Positions 8,221 through 17,074 of a stretch of DNA of 64,000 bases are shown here, in pieces. Within the stretch, counting starts at the first letter, position 1. The number at the start of each line of letters is the position of its first letter. The translations under genes were made by a program, and so were the position numbers. Under the pieces are notes generated by a model, which made no database searches, was not told the DNA's origin, and saw only the letters and a list, made by a program, of their open reading frames with translations. Source of the DNA: Marinococcus luteus_A (lineage in GTDB: Bacteria > Bacillota > Bacilli > Bacillales > Marinococcaceae); assembly GCF_034497705.1 (NCBI RefSeq), contig NZ_JAXRUV010000005.1:155745-219744 (forward strand). The letters run 5' to 3'.

Positions 8221-8260
8221 AAAAAAGCAGCCCGGCTACTTTCTACCGGGCTGCTTTTTT
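8221..8260. terminator. Bidirectional terminator 3' of the NSS transporter operon
   Basis: AAAAAAGCAGCCCGG pairs perfectly over 15 bases with CCGGGCTGCTTTTTT around a 10-nt loop. Its right arm touches the stop codon of the small metS-like gene. Confidence 0.93.
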
Positions 8261-8364
8261 TATTTTTGTTTCGAGGCTTTTTTTGCGTTCAAAAGACTTG
8301 CTACAAGACCGCCCCATATAATAACCATTCCTACGACCATTGTTATAATTGCTCCGGCTGTCAA
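8260..8364 (-). CDS. metS: Small subunit of methionine/alanine NSS transporter (MetS-like)
   Basis: A 34-residue hydrophobic peptide, too short for routine gene finding. It starts with TTG one base after the transporter stop, and the GAGGAGG ribosome site is inside the last transporter codons. The sequence (MTAGAIIT... MVIIWGGLVASLLNA, then a Lys-rich end) has one membrane helix and the WGGL motif I associate with MetS, the partner of MetP-type NSS transporters in Gram-positives. Strict coupling, a shared terminator and the motif support a functional pair. Confidence 0.85.
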   Translation of the reverse strand: MTAGAIITMVVGMVIIWGGLVASLLNAKKASKQK

Positions 8365-8365
8365 T

Positions 8366-9877
8366 TTACTCAGCCTCCTCTTTGGATAAGCCTTTCCAGC
8401 GTATAAGGGACATTATAACACCTGCCGCTAAAGCAGCGAGGGCCACAGCCCAACCGCTGGCGAAAATAAACCCGTCTGCGTACCCTTCGTAATTTCCATT
8501 TTCAGTGTCAAACTGCTTTAAAATGTTTTGCAGGAATAAGTCAATCATCATATAACCAAGTACAATCGGCGTAATGACTCCAAGACATACCTTCCACCAG
8601 CCGCCAAGACGGATATCGGAAATTGCGTTGGCGTGCTGTTGAAATTCCGGCAGCTTACGGAGCACCCAGGCAATCAATACTACTTCCACCAGCCCGAGGA
8701 GGGCTACGCCGAACTGGTTGATAAAGTAATCGGCTGCATCAAGGAAATTCAGACCGCCACGGGTCGCAAATATCAGGGAACAAATTGCCGCTGCACCGCC
8801 ACCGATACCGACTGCTTTCCCGCGCGTCCAGCCGAATTTTTCCTGCAGTCCTTTAATGTACGTTTCGGCGATAGAAATCAGTGATGACAGTCCGGCTAGG
8901 GCGAGCGACAGGAAGAAAAGAACACCAAACAGGCCGCTGAGCGTCGGAAATTCACTGATAATCTGTGGAAAGACAACAAAGGCAAGTCCGACACCGCCGG
9001 CTACCACTTCTTCTACTCCTACGTCCAGCTGCTGGGCCATAAACCCGAGAGCTGAAAAGACGCCAATCCCGGCCAGCAGTTCAAAGCTTGAGTTACTAAA
9101 ACCGGTAATAAAGGCATTGTTTGTAATGTCCGATTTTTTCGGCAGATAACTGGAATAGGTAATCATAATCGCAAAAGCGATTGATAAACTAAAGAAAATC
9201 TGCCCATATGCAGCTACCCAGACGCCTCCCTGGGTGAGCGCCCCGAAATCCGGTTCAAAGAAAGCCTGAAGCCCCTCTGCTGCGCCCGGAAGAGTAACCG
9301 CGCGGATGCAGATGATAAGGAAGATAACGACCAGCGTCGGAATAAAAATCCGGTTCGCCAGCTCAATACCTCGCTGCACCCCTTTAAATAATATGCCGAG
9401 CGCGATCGCCCAGACGATGATTAACGGGATAAGCACTCCGATCGTCATGCCGCCGAACTGCCCGGGATCTGCCAGCTGCAGATAGTCATTAAACAAAAAC
9501 GCTTCGGTGTCAGCCCCCCAGCTTAAATTGAAAGAAAAAATCGTGTAGGAGAGCGACCAGGCGATGATAACAGGATAATATGTAGAAATAACAAATGCTA
9601 CCGCCACGGCCCACCAGCCGATCCACTCCACATTTTTGTTCAATTTTGAATACGTTCTTGGTGCTGCGCTCCGGTATTTATGACCCATGGTAAATTCCAT
9701 GATCAAAAGTGGAATACCTGCTGTCAGCAGCGCAAATAAATATGGGACAAAAAACGCGCCGCCGCCGTTTTCAAATGCCGTCGCCGGAAAACGCCAGATG
9801 TTTCCGAGCCCGATCGCAGATCCGACTGCTGCCATAATAAAACCCGCACGTGTTCCCCATTGTTCTCTTGCAGCCAT
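8366..9877 (-). CDS. Sodium-dependent amino-acid transporter, NSS family (MetP-like)
   Basis: A 503-residue integral membrane protein with about 11-12 helices. The N-terminal WGTRAGFIMAAVGSAIGLGN and NIWRFP motifs are the unwound TM1 that binds Na+ and substrate in neurotransmitter-sodium symporters. The adjacent MetS-like peptide suggests methionine or alanine import; exact substrate is not visible. Sodium coupling fits a saline or alkaline habitat. AAAAGGAGGAAGC precedes the ATG and a consensus promoter lies upstream. Confidence 0.92.
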   Translation of the reverse strand: MAAREQWGTRAGFIMAAVGSAIGLGNIWRFPATAFENGGGAFFVPYLFALLTAGIPLLIMEFTMGHKYRSAAPRTYSKLNKNVEWIGWWAVAVAFVISTYYPVIIAWSLSYTIFSFNLSWGADTEAFLFNDYLQLADPGQFGGMTIGVLIPLIIVWAIALGILFKGVQRGIELANRIFIPTLVVIFLIICIRAVTLPGAAEGLQAFFEPDFGALTQGGVWVAAYGQIFFSLSIAFAIMITYSSYLPKKSDITNNAFITGFSNSSFELLAGIGVFSALGFMAQQLDVGVEEVVAGGVGLAFVVFPQIISEFPTLSGLFGVLFFLSLALAGLSSLISIAETYIKGLQEKFGWTRGKAVGIGGGAAAICSLIFATRGGLNFLDAADYFINQFGVALLGLVEVVLIAWVLRKLPEFQQHANAISDIRLGGWWKVCLGVITPIVLGYMMIDLFLQNILKQFDTENGNYEGYADGFIFASGWAVALAALAAGVIMSLIRWKGLSKEEAE

Positions 9878-9950
9878 GAAGCTTCCTCCTTTTTATCTGT
9901 TACATGACTATGTGAACATCTGCCGATGCACAACTTTTGTCTGATAATTC

Positions 9951-10015
9951 ATTATATTTATCTTTCTTTGCCTTGTCAAAGTACATAGCGGAAAAGTTTT
10001 TTGTAAGCGTTTTTT
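9951..10015 (-). promoter_or_regulatory. Consensus sigma-A promoter of the NSS transporter, with cre-like site
   Basis: On the minus strand TTGACA (9974-9979) and TATAAT (9951-9956) match the consensus fully at 17-bp spacing. A partial cre-like sequence TGTAAGCGTTTTTT (10002-10015) sits upstream of the -35 where CcpA would more likely activate than repress; its 3' half is poor, so it may be chance. Confidence 0.75.
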
Positions 10016-10054
10016 TTGCTGCTTTCGTTCTCAATGCAGAGATAAATAAAATCA

Positions 10055-10084
10055 TCCTGCTACAACCAAAAAGTTGCAGCAGGA
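10055..10084 (-). terminator. thyA-folA terminator
   Basis: TCCTGCTACAAC and GTTGCAGCAGGA form an 11-of-12 bp stem with a 6-nt loop just 3' of folA. The T-tract on the minus strand is weak (GATTTTATTT). Confidence 0.65.
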
Positions 10085-10099
10085 CTTTTAAATACTACA

Positions 10100-10588
10100 T
10101 TAATTACTTTTTCGCCTGTAGGTTACGTACCGGTGTGGATGCTTGTTTTTTTCATCCACTGGTCCTTCTTCCTTTTCAGCAATTTCCCATTCGGACTCAT
10201 TCCATTCCGGAAAATATGTATCTCCCGGAACATCGGTGTCAATATGGGTCAGATACATATATGAAGCGTCCGGCAGCAGTTCTGTAAAAACGCCGCTGCC
10301 TCCGATAACGTAGTAAAGCTTTTCTTCTCCAGCAAGCCGGCGAATTTCTTCAATATCGTTCACCACCTGAGCACCTTCGTGCGACCAGTCCGTATTACCT
10401 GTAATAACGATATTGGTGCGTGATGGGAGCGGCCCGTTCATCGATTCAAACGTTTTCCTGCCCATAATAACAGTCCCGTGCTTTGTTACCTGCTGAAAAT
10501 GGTTCAAGTCAGCAGGAAGATGCCAGGGGAGGTCGTTTTTATATCCGATCACCCGGTTGTTTGCGACGGCAGCTACAAATGCGATCAT
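10100..10588 (-). CDS. folA: Dihydrofolate reductase
   Basis: NADPH-dependent reduction of dihydrofolate, regenerating the folate consumed by ThyA next door. The 162-residue protein opens with IAFVAAVANNRVIG and has the LPWHLPADL substrate loop, MGRKTFES and the NADPH-binding IGGSGVF. Its ATG overlaps the thyA stop by 4 nt (ATGA), so the two are translationally coupled, with thyA upstream. Confidence 0.97.
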   Translation of the reverse strand: MIAFVAAVANNRVIGYKNDLPWHLPADLNHFQQVTKHGTVIMGRKTFESMNGPLPSRTNIVITGNTDWSHEGAQVVNDIEEIRRLAGEEKLYYVIGGSGVFTELLPDASYMYLTHIDTDVPGDTYFPEWNESEWEIAEKEEGPVDEKNKHPHRYVTYRRKSN

Positions 10589-11379
10589 ACAGACACCTCT
10601 CCTTTAATGTGGGGATGCGGGTCGTACCCTTCGAGGGAAAAATCATCAATGGTAAAATCAAAAATGGAATCCACATTACGCGTGATTTTCATTTCCGGAA
10701 GACTTCGCGGCTCGCGCTCAAGCTGAGTTTTGATTTGTTCCACGTGGTTGTTGTAAATATGAGCGTCCCCAAATGTATGGATAAACTCTCCGGGCTCAAG
10801 GTCACATACGTGCGCGATCATTTGCGTTAAAAGAGCATATGAAGCAATGTTAAACGGTACGCCGAGAAAAATATCTGCACTCCGCTGGTAGAGCTGGCAT
10901 GACAGCTTTCCGTCCTGGACGTAGAACTGGAACAGGCAGTGGCACGGGGCAAGCGCCATATCTTCGATTTCTGCTGCGTTCCAGGCGCTGACGATCAGTC
11001 TCCTTGAGTCCGGATTTGTTTTGATCGCTTCCACCACGTCAGAAATCTGGTCCACCGTTTTGCCTCCTGCTCCTTCCCATGAGCGCCACTGCTTGCCGTA
11101 GATCGGCCCTAAATTGCCTTCTTCGTCTGCCCAGGCGTCCCAGATTTTTACTTTATTTTCTTTCAGATAGGCAATGTTCGTTTCTCCCTGTAAAAACCAA
11201 AGCAGCTCATGAATAATGGAGCGCAGATGCAGCTTTTTTGTGGTGATCACCGGAAAGCCCTCCTGCAGGTCAAAGCGCATCTGCCATCCAAAGGTGCTAA
11301 TTGTTCCAGTGCCGGTTCTGTCATCCTTCTTGCCGCCATTTTCAAGTACATGCCGGCAGAGATCTAAGTATTGTTTCAC
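10585..11379 (-). CDS. thyA: Thymidylate synthase ThyA
   Basis: Methylates dUMP to dTMP with methylene-tetrahydrofolate, producing dihydrofolate for FolA. At 264 residues it is the classic ThyA type. The catalytic cysteine is in LAPCHCLFQFYV, the dUMP-binding QRSADIFLGVPFNIASYA follows, and FTIDDFSLEGYDPHPHIK ends the fold. It heads a two-gene operon with folA. Confidence 0.98.
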   Translation of the reverse strand: MKQYLDLCRHVLENGGKKDDRTGTGTISTFGWQMRFDLQEGFPVITTKKLHLRSIIHELLWFLQGETNIAYLKENKVKIWDAWADEEGNLGPIYGKQWRSWEGAGGKTVDQISDVVEAIKTNPDSRRLIVSAWNAAEIEDMALAPCHCLFQFYVQDGKLSCQLYQRSADIFLGVPFNIASYALLTQMIAHVCDLEPGEFIHTFGDAHIYNNHVEQIKTQLEREPRSLPEMKITRNVDSIFDFTIDDFSLEGYDPHPHIKGEVSV

Positions 11380-11476
11380 GTTTATGCCTCCCTATGTTTT
11401 TACTTCAATTACCGCATGACAGAAGCACCTTCACGCTTAACAGCAGACTGAAGGCTTTCCATCTGCGGACGGTTCA

Positions 11477-12880
11477 TCAGAATCCGGCCGTATACTGCTT
11501 TACCAGCACATCGGTCAGAATGTCCCGCATCATTTCCGGCATATAGTATTGTTTCGACTCTGCGTTGGACAAGCCGGTGTACAACGGACCGAGTGTGAAC
11601 ATATCAAGAGTGGCCAGCTCATAAGTTTCTTCGTGATTAAGCAATTCTTGTCCGATGCGGATACTCTGCACCGTCCACTCTCCATATTCGTAGTCCGCTT
11701 CTATCTGCATGCCACTGAATACCATGTGGCCAAGCATCTCCCCGCGAAAGCCAAAGCCTTTCAGCGGCAGACGGATCATTTCCTCCGTAAAAGCTTTTTT
11801 CACTACCTCTTCAAGCACATGCCCTTTTACTGCCACTACGCAGGGGTTAATCGGGTGAGGACACAGGCGGTGAATATCTTTTTTCGTTACCGGTCCTGCC
11901 GGCAGCGAATGAAGCAGCAGTCCTGAATTTAGCATAGATATCTCCGTTTTACACCATTCCCGCAGCCCATCGGCAAGCAGCGAGGCAAATGGAGACTCTT
12001 GAGTCCATGACACAGATAATGGCTCTCCAATTTCTGTCACTACTTCATTCATGTCTTTATCTGCCTCATCCTCGAGCGCTCCCAGAAGCCTTTCAGTGAT
12101 TGGGGAAGGTTTTAGCCTGCGCGTATCTATCGTTCTGCCAAAAATGCTGGAGAGGCGCTGCGCATCCCCTTCAAACAGAAGCTCGAGCTCCCCTGCGTGC
12201 GTGCCAAACTTGCCGCACTGCGTAATTAATGTATTGTCCACCCATTCCGGCTCCTCAAGGAGATGGTGGGTGTGTGCTCCCAGAATAACATCAAAATCAT
12301 AGGAGGAAGCGAGCTCCAAATCCTTAGGATAGCCCAGATGCGACATTAAAATCATTACGTCCGACTGTTCCCGGAGCTCGGGCAGAAATGTTTCTATCAT
12401 GTGCTCCGGGTCTGTAACTTTCCAGTCCAGCCCTTCATAAAACGGATAAAAAGGAACGGTTACCCCGAGCAGGCCAATCCGCACCCCTTCTTTTGTCGTA
12501 TGGATACTATATGGCTCCGCCCAGTTTGGACGGCGGCCATCTGTATCAAACAAGTTCGCCAGAAGTACCTGAAACCCGGCTTCATCATACATATGATTCA
12601 GCTCTTCTTTTGCAAACGTGATGCCTTCATTGTTTCCAACCGCTGCATATTGAATGCCGGCTTCATTCATCAGCTCCACGTTTCCTTTTCCCCTTGTAGC
12701 TTCTGTGACGGCGTGCACCCGGTCAGTGTGGTCCCCGAGATCCAGAAGAAGGACTGACTCCCCCCGGTCCTGCCGGTATTTTTTCCGTTCTTTTAAATAT
12801 GCTGCTGTGCGTGTCCATTGGTCCAAATCGCTGTGAATATCGTTTGTGTGATACAGGTAAACAGAAAAACTGGAGGACAA
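11477..12880 (-). CDS. yunD: YunD-like metallophosphatase / 5'-nucleotidase family protein
   Basis: A 467-residue two-domain protein of the UshA/5'-nucleotidase family. The N-terminal calcineurin-type domain has TNDIHSDL, LDLGDHTD, GNNEG and GAHTHH metal-ligand motifs; the C-terminal domain matches the nucleotidase substrate-binding half. There is no signal peptide, unlike periplasmic UshA, so it acts in the cytosol as in B. subtilis YunD. The start is a TTG with a modest GGTGAG ribosome site 5 nt upstream. Substrate is not evident. Confidence 0.88.
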   Translation of the reverse strand: MSSSFSVYLYHTNDIHSDLDQWTRTAAYLKERKKYRQDRGESVLLLDLGDHTDRVHAVTEATRGKGNVELMNEAGIQYAAVGNNEGITFAKEELNHMYDEAGFQVLLANLFDTDGRRPNWAEPYSIHTTKEGVRIGLLGVTVPFYPFYEGLDWKVTDPEHMIETFLPELREQSDVMILMSHLGYPKDLELASSYDFDVILGAHTHHLLEEPEWVDNTLITQCGKFGTHAGELELLFEGDAQRLSSIFGRTIDTRRLKPSPITERLLGALEDEADKDMNEVVTEIGEPLSVSWTQESPFASLLADGLREWCKTEISMLNSGLLLHSLPAGPVTKKDIHRLCPHPINPCVVAVKGHVLEEVVKKAFTEEMIRLPLKGFGFRGEMLGHMVFSGMQIEADYEYGEWTVQSIRIGQELLNHEETYELATLDMFTLGPLYTGLSNAESKQYYMPEMMRDILTDVLVKQYTAGF

Positions 12881-12900
12881 CAGGTCTCACCGCCTTTGTG

Positions 12901-12931
12901 CTCGTTCCCACATGCTGAGGTGCAGAACGAG
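12901..12931. repeat. Inverted repeat between yunD and yunF
   Basis: CTCGTTC and GAACGAG are separated by 17 nt that contain smaller self-complementary pieces. It lies 3' of yunF and 5' of yunD on the minus strand but lacks a T-run, so it may be an imperfect terminator, an RNA-stabilising hairpin or an operator. Confidence 0.4.
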
Positions 12932-12955
12932 TGCATTTCATCTTCTATTATCTTA

Positions 12956-13828
12956 CTACGAATCACGGGACTCGTCATTAAAGAGCGAGGTTTGTTTTGG
13001 AGTAAGTCCTTCGTATTCTATACCGGAAAGCTCGAGCAGCCGGCGCGCGTTCGGGGCTGCATGGCGCTCGGAATTATTATTAAAAATCATGTACACGTCG
13101 CTGCTTTCTTTCTGCAGTCTTTCTGCCAGTTCCTGCCATTCCTGAAGCTCTGCGTCGGAATAGTTATAGCGGTAGCGCACCTTGCGCCACTCCTGTCCCC
13201 TTGCCGGCTTCAGCCACGCGTTCTTGTCACGCCCGTGCAGACGAATTAACGTTTTGGAAGACGTGGTGGCTTCCTCCACAATCGGCACCGATCCGCCTTC
13301 GATCTGTGGTTCGTCTACTACGGAATGGATCCAGTCTTCATTCTTCATGAATTCGAGCGTTTTTTCCCGGAAGGTCGGATGGAACCATGATTCATGGCGA
13401 AACTCAAGAGCGCAGGGGAATTCGTGCAGCTGGTCTCTCAAGTAGCGGAGATAGTCCACATTTTCCCTGTTGCATTCAAACCAGGGTGGAAACTGGCACA
13501 GAACCATTGCTAACTTGCCTGCTTCTTTCATCGGGCGTACCGACAGGGCGTACTGCTCAAACATTTCCTTTTTTGATTCATATTTACTCGGGCCGCGCTG
13601 GTGCCCGGTCATTTCCTGATAGGCCTTCATAATAAATTGAAACGAATCCGGCGTCTCCCGGAGCCATTTATCAATGTTTTTCTTCGGCTGAATAGCGTAG
13701 AAGGAAGAATCCACTTCTACCGTGGGGAAATATTTACTGTATTCCTTCAGCTTGTCAGTCTGCTTTAATCCTTTTGGATAAAGGGAGTCATGGTCCCCCC
13801 AGCCGGTTAAACCAACATATATCATCAT
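12956..13828 (-). CDS. yunF: DUF72 family protein YunF
   Basis: A 290-residue cytosolic TIM-barrel-like protein of the DUF72 (UPF0759) family. The start GLTGWGDHDSLYP, VEVDSSFYAIQP and the central ALEFRHESWF are family hallmarks; an RLHGR motif is present near the C-terminal third. Biochemical function is unknown. GGGAGGTGAATAA precedes two adjacent ATGs. It sits between yunD and the suf operon, as in B. subtilis, but is separated from suf by a terminator. Confidence 0.92.
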   Translation of the reverse strand: MMIYVGLTGWGDHDSLYPKGLKQTDKLKEYSKYFPTVEVDSSFYAIQPKKNIDKWLRETPDSFQFIMKAYQEMTGHQRGPSKYESKKEMFEQYALSVRPMKEAGKLAMVLCQFPPWFECNRENVDYLRYLRDQLHEFPCALEFRHESWFHPTFREKTLEFMKNEDWIHSVVDEPQIEGGSVPIVEEATTSSKTLIRLHGRDKNAWLKPARGQEWRKVRYRYNYSDAELQEWQELAERLQKESSDVYMIFNNNSERHAAPNARRLLELSGIEYEGLTPKQTSLFNDESRDS

Positions 13829-13873
13829 TTATTCACCTCCCTTTTCTTTTCACGTTCTTCTTTAAAATAAAAC

Positions 13874-13921
13874 AAAAAAACTGCCCTTTTTAGAGCAGTA
13901 ACAGCTCTTTAAAGGACAGTT
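13874..13921 (-). terminator. suf operon terminator
   Basis: A long imperfect stem (AACTGyCCTTT..AGAGC arms, about 16 of 18 paired) followed by T7 on the minus strand, 27 nt beyond the sufB stop. Confidence 0.9.
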
Positions 13922-13947
13922 CCTCTTTTTCGCGAGGGGCAGGGAAA

Positions 13948-15348
13948 TTAACCGATCGAGCCTTCCATTTCAAAGCTGATCAAACGGTTCATTTCTACGG
14001 CATATTCCATTGGCAGTTCTTTTGTGAACGGCTCAATGAAGCCCATAACGATCATTTCAGTTGCTTCCTGTTCACCAACGCCGCGGCTCATCAGATAGAA
14101 GAGCTGCTCTTCCGATACTTTGGAAACCGTTGCTTCGTGTTCAAGAGCAATGTTGTTGTTATAAATTTCGTTGTATGGAATCGTATCCGAAGTGGATTCG
14201 TTATCCATAATCAACGTATCACATTCGATTTTCGATTTGGAACCGTCAGACTTGCGCCCAAAGTTCGCAATACCGCGGTACGTTACTTTTCCGCCCTGTT
14301 TCGAAATGGATTTCGAAACGATGGTGGAAGAACAGTTTGGAGCCAGGTGCATTACTTTTGCGCCTGCATCCTGGTGCTGACCGCGGCCTGCGATAGCGAT
14401 GGAAAGAACGGTACCCTTCGCGCCTTCACCGCGCATAATAATCGATGGATATTTCATCGTTAGTTTAGAACCGATGTTACCGTCAACCCATTCCATGGTG
14501 GCGCCTTCGTCGGCAACTGCCCGTTTTGTTACGAGGTTGTAAACGTTTGGTGCCCAGTTTTGAATGGTTGTATAACGGCAATACGCATCTTTTTTCACGA
14601 TGATTTCAACAACGGCACTGTGCAGGGAGTCTGTGGAATAAACTGGGGCTGTACACCCTTCCACATAATGCACGGAGCTGCCTTCATCTGCAATGATCAG
14701 CGTACGCTCAAACTGTCCCATGTTTTCCGAATTGATACGGAAATAAGCCTGGAGCGGTGTTTCTACTTTTGCACCTTTTGGCACATAGATAAAGGAACCG
14801 CCGGACCATACTGCAGAGTTCAGCGCGGAGAACTTGTTGTCAGACGGCGGGATAACTTTCCCAAAGTGCTCACGGAACAATTCTTCGTTTTCCTTCACTG
14901 CTGTATCGGTGTCTTTAAACACGATACCCTGATCTTCAAGCTCTTTTTCCATGTTGTGATATACAACTTCGGATTCGTACTGTGCAGATACCCCTGCCAG
15001 ATACTTTTGCTCTGCTTCTGGGATACCAAGCTTGTCGAACGTGTTTTTGATTTCTTCCGGTACTTCGTCCCATGACTTTTCGGAACGCTCAGACGGCTTT
15101 ACGTAATACGTAATAGCGTCAAAGTCTAACCCGGAGAGATCGCCGCCCCATTGCGGCATTGGTTTTTTATAGAAGATTTCGAGGGATTTCAGACGGAAGT
15201 CGAGCATCCACTGCGGCTCTTCTTTAATTTTAGAAATTTCTTTTACAATTTCGTCTGTGAGGCCTTTACCAGAACGGAAAATGGAAACGTCTTTGTCATG
15301 AAAACCATACTGATAGTCTTCACCAATTTCCGGCATTTGTTTTGCCAT
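13948..15348 (-). CDS. sufB: Fe-S cluster assembly protein SufB
   Basis: Core scaffold subunit of the SufBCD complex, where Fe-S clusters are built. The 466-residue protein begins MAKQMPEIGEDYQYGF; ATG at 15348 has TAAGGAGG upstream, while the upstream in-frame start is unsupported. The C-terminal beta-helix includes RGIANFGRKSDGSKSKIECDTLIMD and EATVSKVSEEQLFYLMSRG. Last gene of sufCDSUB, separated from sufU by about 70 nt. Confidence 0.98.
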   Translation of the reverse strand: MAKQMPEIGEDYQYGFHDKDVSIFRSGKGLTDEIVKEISKIKEEPQWMLDFRLKSLEIFYKKPMPQWGGDLSGLDFDAITYYVKPSERSEKSWDEVPEEIKNTFDKLGIPEAEQKYLAGVSAQYESEVVYHNMEKELEDQGIVFKDTDTAVKENEELFREHFGKVIPPSDNKFSALNSAVWSGGSFIYVPKGAKVETPLQAYFRINSENMGQFERTLIIADEGSSVHYVEGCTAPVYSTDSLHSAVVEIIVKKDAYCRYTTIQNWAPNVYNLVTKRAVADEGATMEWVDGNIGSKLTMKYPSIIMRGEGAKGTVLSIAIAGRGQHQDAGAKVMHLAPNCSSTIVSKSISKQGGKVTYRGIANFGRKSDGSKSKIECDTLIMDNESTSDTIPYNEIYNNNIALEHEATVSKVSEEQLFYLMSRGVGEQEATEMIVMGFIEPFTKELPMEYAVEMNRLISFEMEGSIG

Positions 15349-15417
15349 ATGAAAATACCTCCTTAGAGTCGGGAATGAACTAATCCACTCCCGCTGCGTT
15401 TCAAGCACCTTACTGTA

Positions 15418-15864
15418 TTATGAATGGTTTTCCTCTTCCACTAACCCTTTTTCCATGGCTTTCCACGCAAGTGTCGCGCATTTAATACGGGCAGGAAACT
15501 TCGTTACGCCCTGCAGAGCTTCGATATCGCCAAGGTCGTATTTCGTATCGTCGATCTCTTCGCCCTGCATTAACTGCGAAAACATCTGCGCCATATCCAG
15601 TGCTTCTTCGACAGTATGGCCTTTGACAGCCTCTGTCATCATCGAAGCGGAGGATAAGCTGATCGAGCAGCCTTCCCCGACAAACCTTGCATCGGCGATT
15701 TTTTCTTCTTCCACCTTCAACTGAAGCTGAATGCGGTCGCCGCAAGTTGGATTGTTCATGTTGACATGAAGTGTTTCTTCCTCCAGGTCACCTTTGTTTC
15801 TCGGATTTTTATAGTGATCCATGATGACCTGGCGGTAAAGTGTATCTAAATTATGCGAAGACAT
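15418..15864 (-). CDS. sufU: Sulfur-transfer/zinc protein SufU
   Basis: Zinc-dependent sulfurtransferase partner of SufS in Gram-positives, taking persulfide sulfur from SufS to SufBCD. Zn ligands are seen at C41 and D43 (PTCGD), C66 (GEGCSIS) and near residue 129 (RIKCATLAW). The start overlaps the sufS 3' end: AAGGAG is followed by both a GTG (15867) and an ATG (15864); the ATG gives 148 residues. The overlap implies coupling to sufS. Confidence 0.96.
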   Translation of the reverse strand: MSSHNLDTLYRQVIMDHYKNPRNKGDLEEETLHVNMNNPTCGDRIQLQLKVEEEKIADARFVGEGCSISLSSASMMTEAVKGHTVEEALDMAQMFSQLMQGEEIDDTKYDLGDIEALQGVTKFPARIKCATLAWKAMEKGLVEEENHS

Positions 15865-17074
15865 CACCGAAATACTCCTTTACTCTTATTAACCCCTCTG
15901 CCAAAGCATCAATATCTTCTGTGGAGTTATAAAGATAAAAACTGGCACGGGCGGTAGAAGCTACATCAAGCCACTTCATTAACGGCTGGGCACAGTGATG
16001 GCCGGCGCGTACCGCAATGCCTTCCGCGTCAAGTACGGTGGCTACATCATGCGGGTGCACGTCCTGCACATTAAATGTCACAATGCCAGTGCGTTCTTTC
16101 GGTCCGTATATATCCAGGCCATCCACCGCCGATAACTGCTTCAGCGCGTATTGGCCGAGCTCTTTCTCATGAGCAGCAATGTTATCCAGGCCTATCTCTT
16201 TCAGGAAATCAATTGCTGCCCCTAAACCAATAGCACCAGCAATGATCGGTGTGCCCCCTTCAAACTTCCACGGGGTTTCCTTCCATGTTGAATCATAGAG
16301 CCCCACAAAGTCAATCATTTCGCCGCCAAATTCCACCGGCTCCATATTTTCCAGGAGAGATTTTCTCCCATAAAGCACTCCGATACCGGTTGGACCGCCC
16401 ATTTTATGGCCGGAAAAAGCGTAAAAATCCACATCCAGATCCTGCACGTCCACCTTCATGTGCGGCACGCTTTGCGCACCGTCCACAACGATGACTGCTC
16501 CGTGTTCGTGGGCAATAGCAGCAATATCTTTAATGGGGTCCACCGTGCCCAGTACGTTTGATACGTGACTGACCGCCACAATTTTTGTTTTTTCAGAAAC
16601 AGCCCTGCGTACATTTTCTGCCGTTACCGTTCCGTCTGCTTCGAGCTCCACGTACCGGAGACGGGCTCCGTTACGCTTTGCTGCCTGCTGCCACGGAATA
16701 ATATTGGAATGGTGCTCTTTTTCTGTAAGGACGATTTCATCGCCTTCCTGCAGATGAGCATCCCCGTAGCTGGAAGCCACTGTGTTGATGCCAACGGTCG
16801 TACCGCGGTTAAAAATGATCTGCTGCGAGGAAGGAGCATTGATGAAGGAGCGGACTTTTTCCCGCGCTCCTTCGTACTCATCCGTCGCCATGCTACCAAG
16901 CGTATGCACGCCGCGGTGAACGTTTGAATTATACCGGCGGTAATAATCATTGACCGCTTCAATTACCTGCACAGGCTTTTGGGAAGTCGCCGCCGAGTCA
17001 AGATAGACAAGCGGACTTCCGTTTACTTCCTGCTGCAGTATAGGAAACTGTTCACGAATGGCTTTTACATCCAT
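15851..17074 (-). CDS. sufS: Cysteine desulfurase SufS
   Basis: PLP enzyme that removes sulfur from cysteine as a persulfide. The PLP lysine is K224 in SGHKMGGPTG and the catalytic cysteine is C361 in RAGHHCAQP, both intact; EKEHHSNIIPW lies in the active site. Length 407 is standard for the group II SufS type. Its ATG overlaps the sufD stop (TAATG), and sufU begins before it ends. Confidence 0.98.
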   Translation of the reverse strand: MDVKAIREQFPILQQEVNGSPLVYLDSAATSQKPVQVIEAVNDYYRRYNSNVHRGVHTLGSMATDEYEGAREKVRSFINAPSSQQIIFNRGTTVGINTVASSYGDAHLQEGDEIVLTEKEHHSNIIPWQQAAKRNGARLRYVELEADGTVTAENVRRAVSEKTKIVAVSHVSNVLGTVDPIKDIAAIAHEHGAVIVVDGAQSVPHMKVDVQDLDVDFYAFSGHKMGGPTGIGVLYGRKSLLENMEPVEFGGEMIDFVGLYDSTWKETPWKFEGGTPIIAGAIGLGAAIDFLKEIGLDNIAAHEKELGQYALKQLSAVDGLDIYGPKERTGIVTFNVQDVHPHDVATVLDAEGIAVRAGHHCAQPLMKWLDVASTARASFYLYNSTEDIDALAEGLIRVKEYFGDVFA

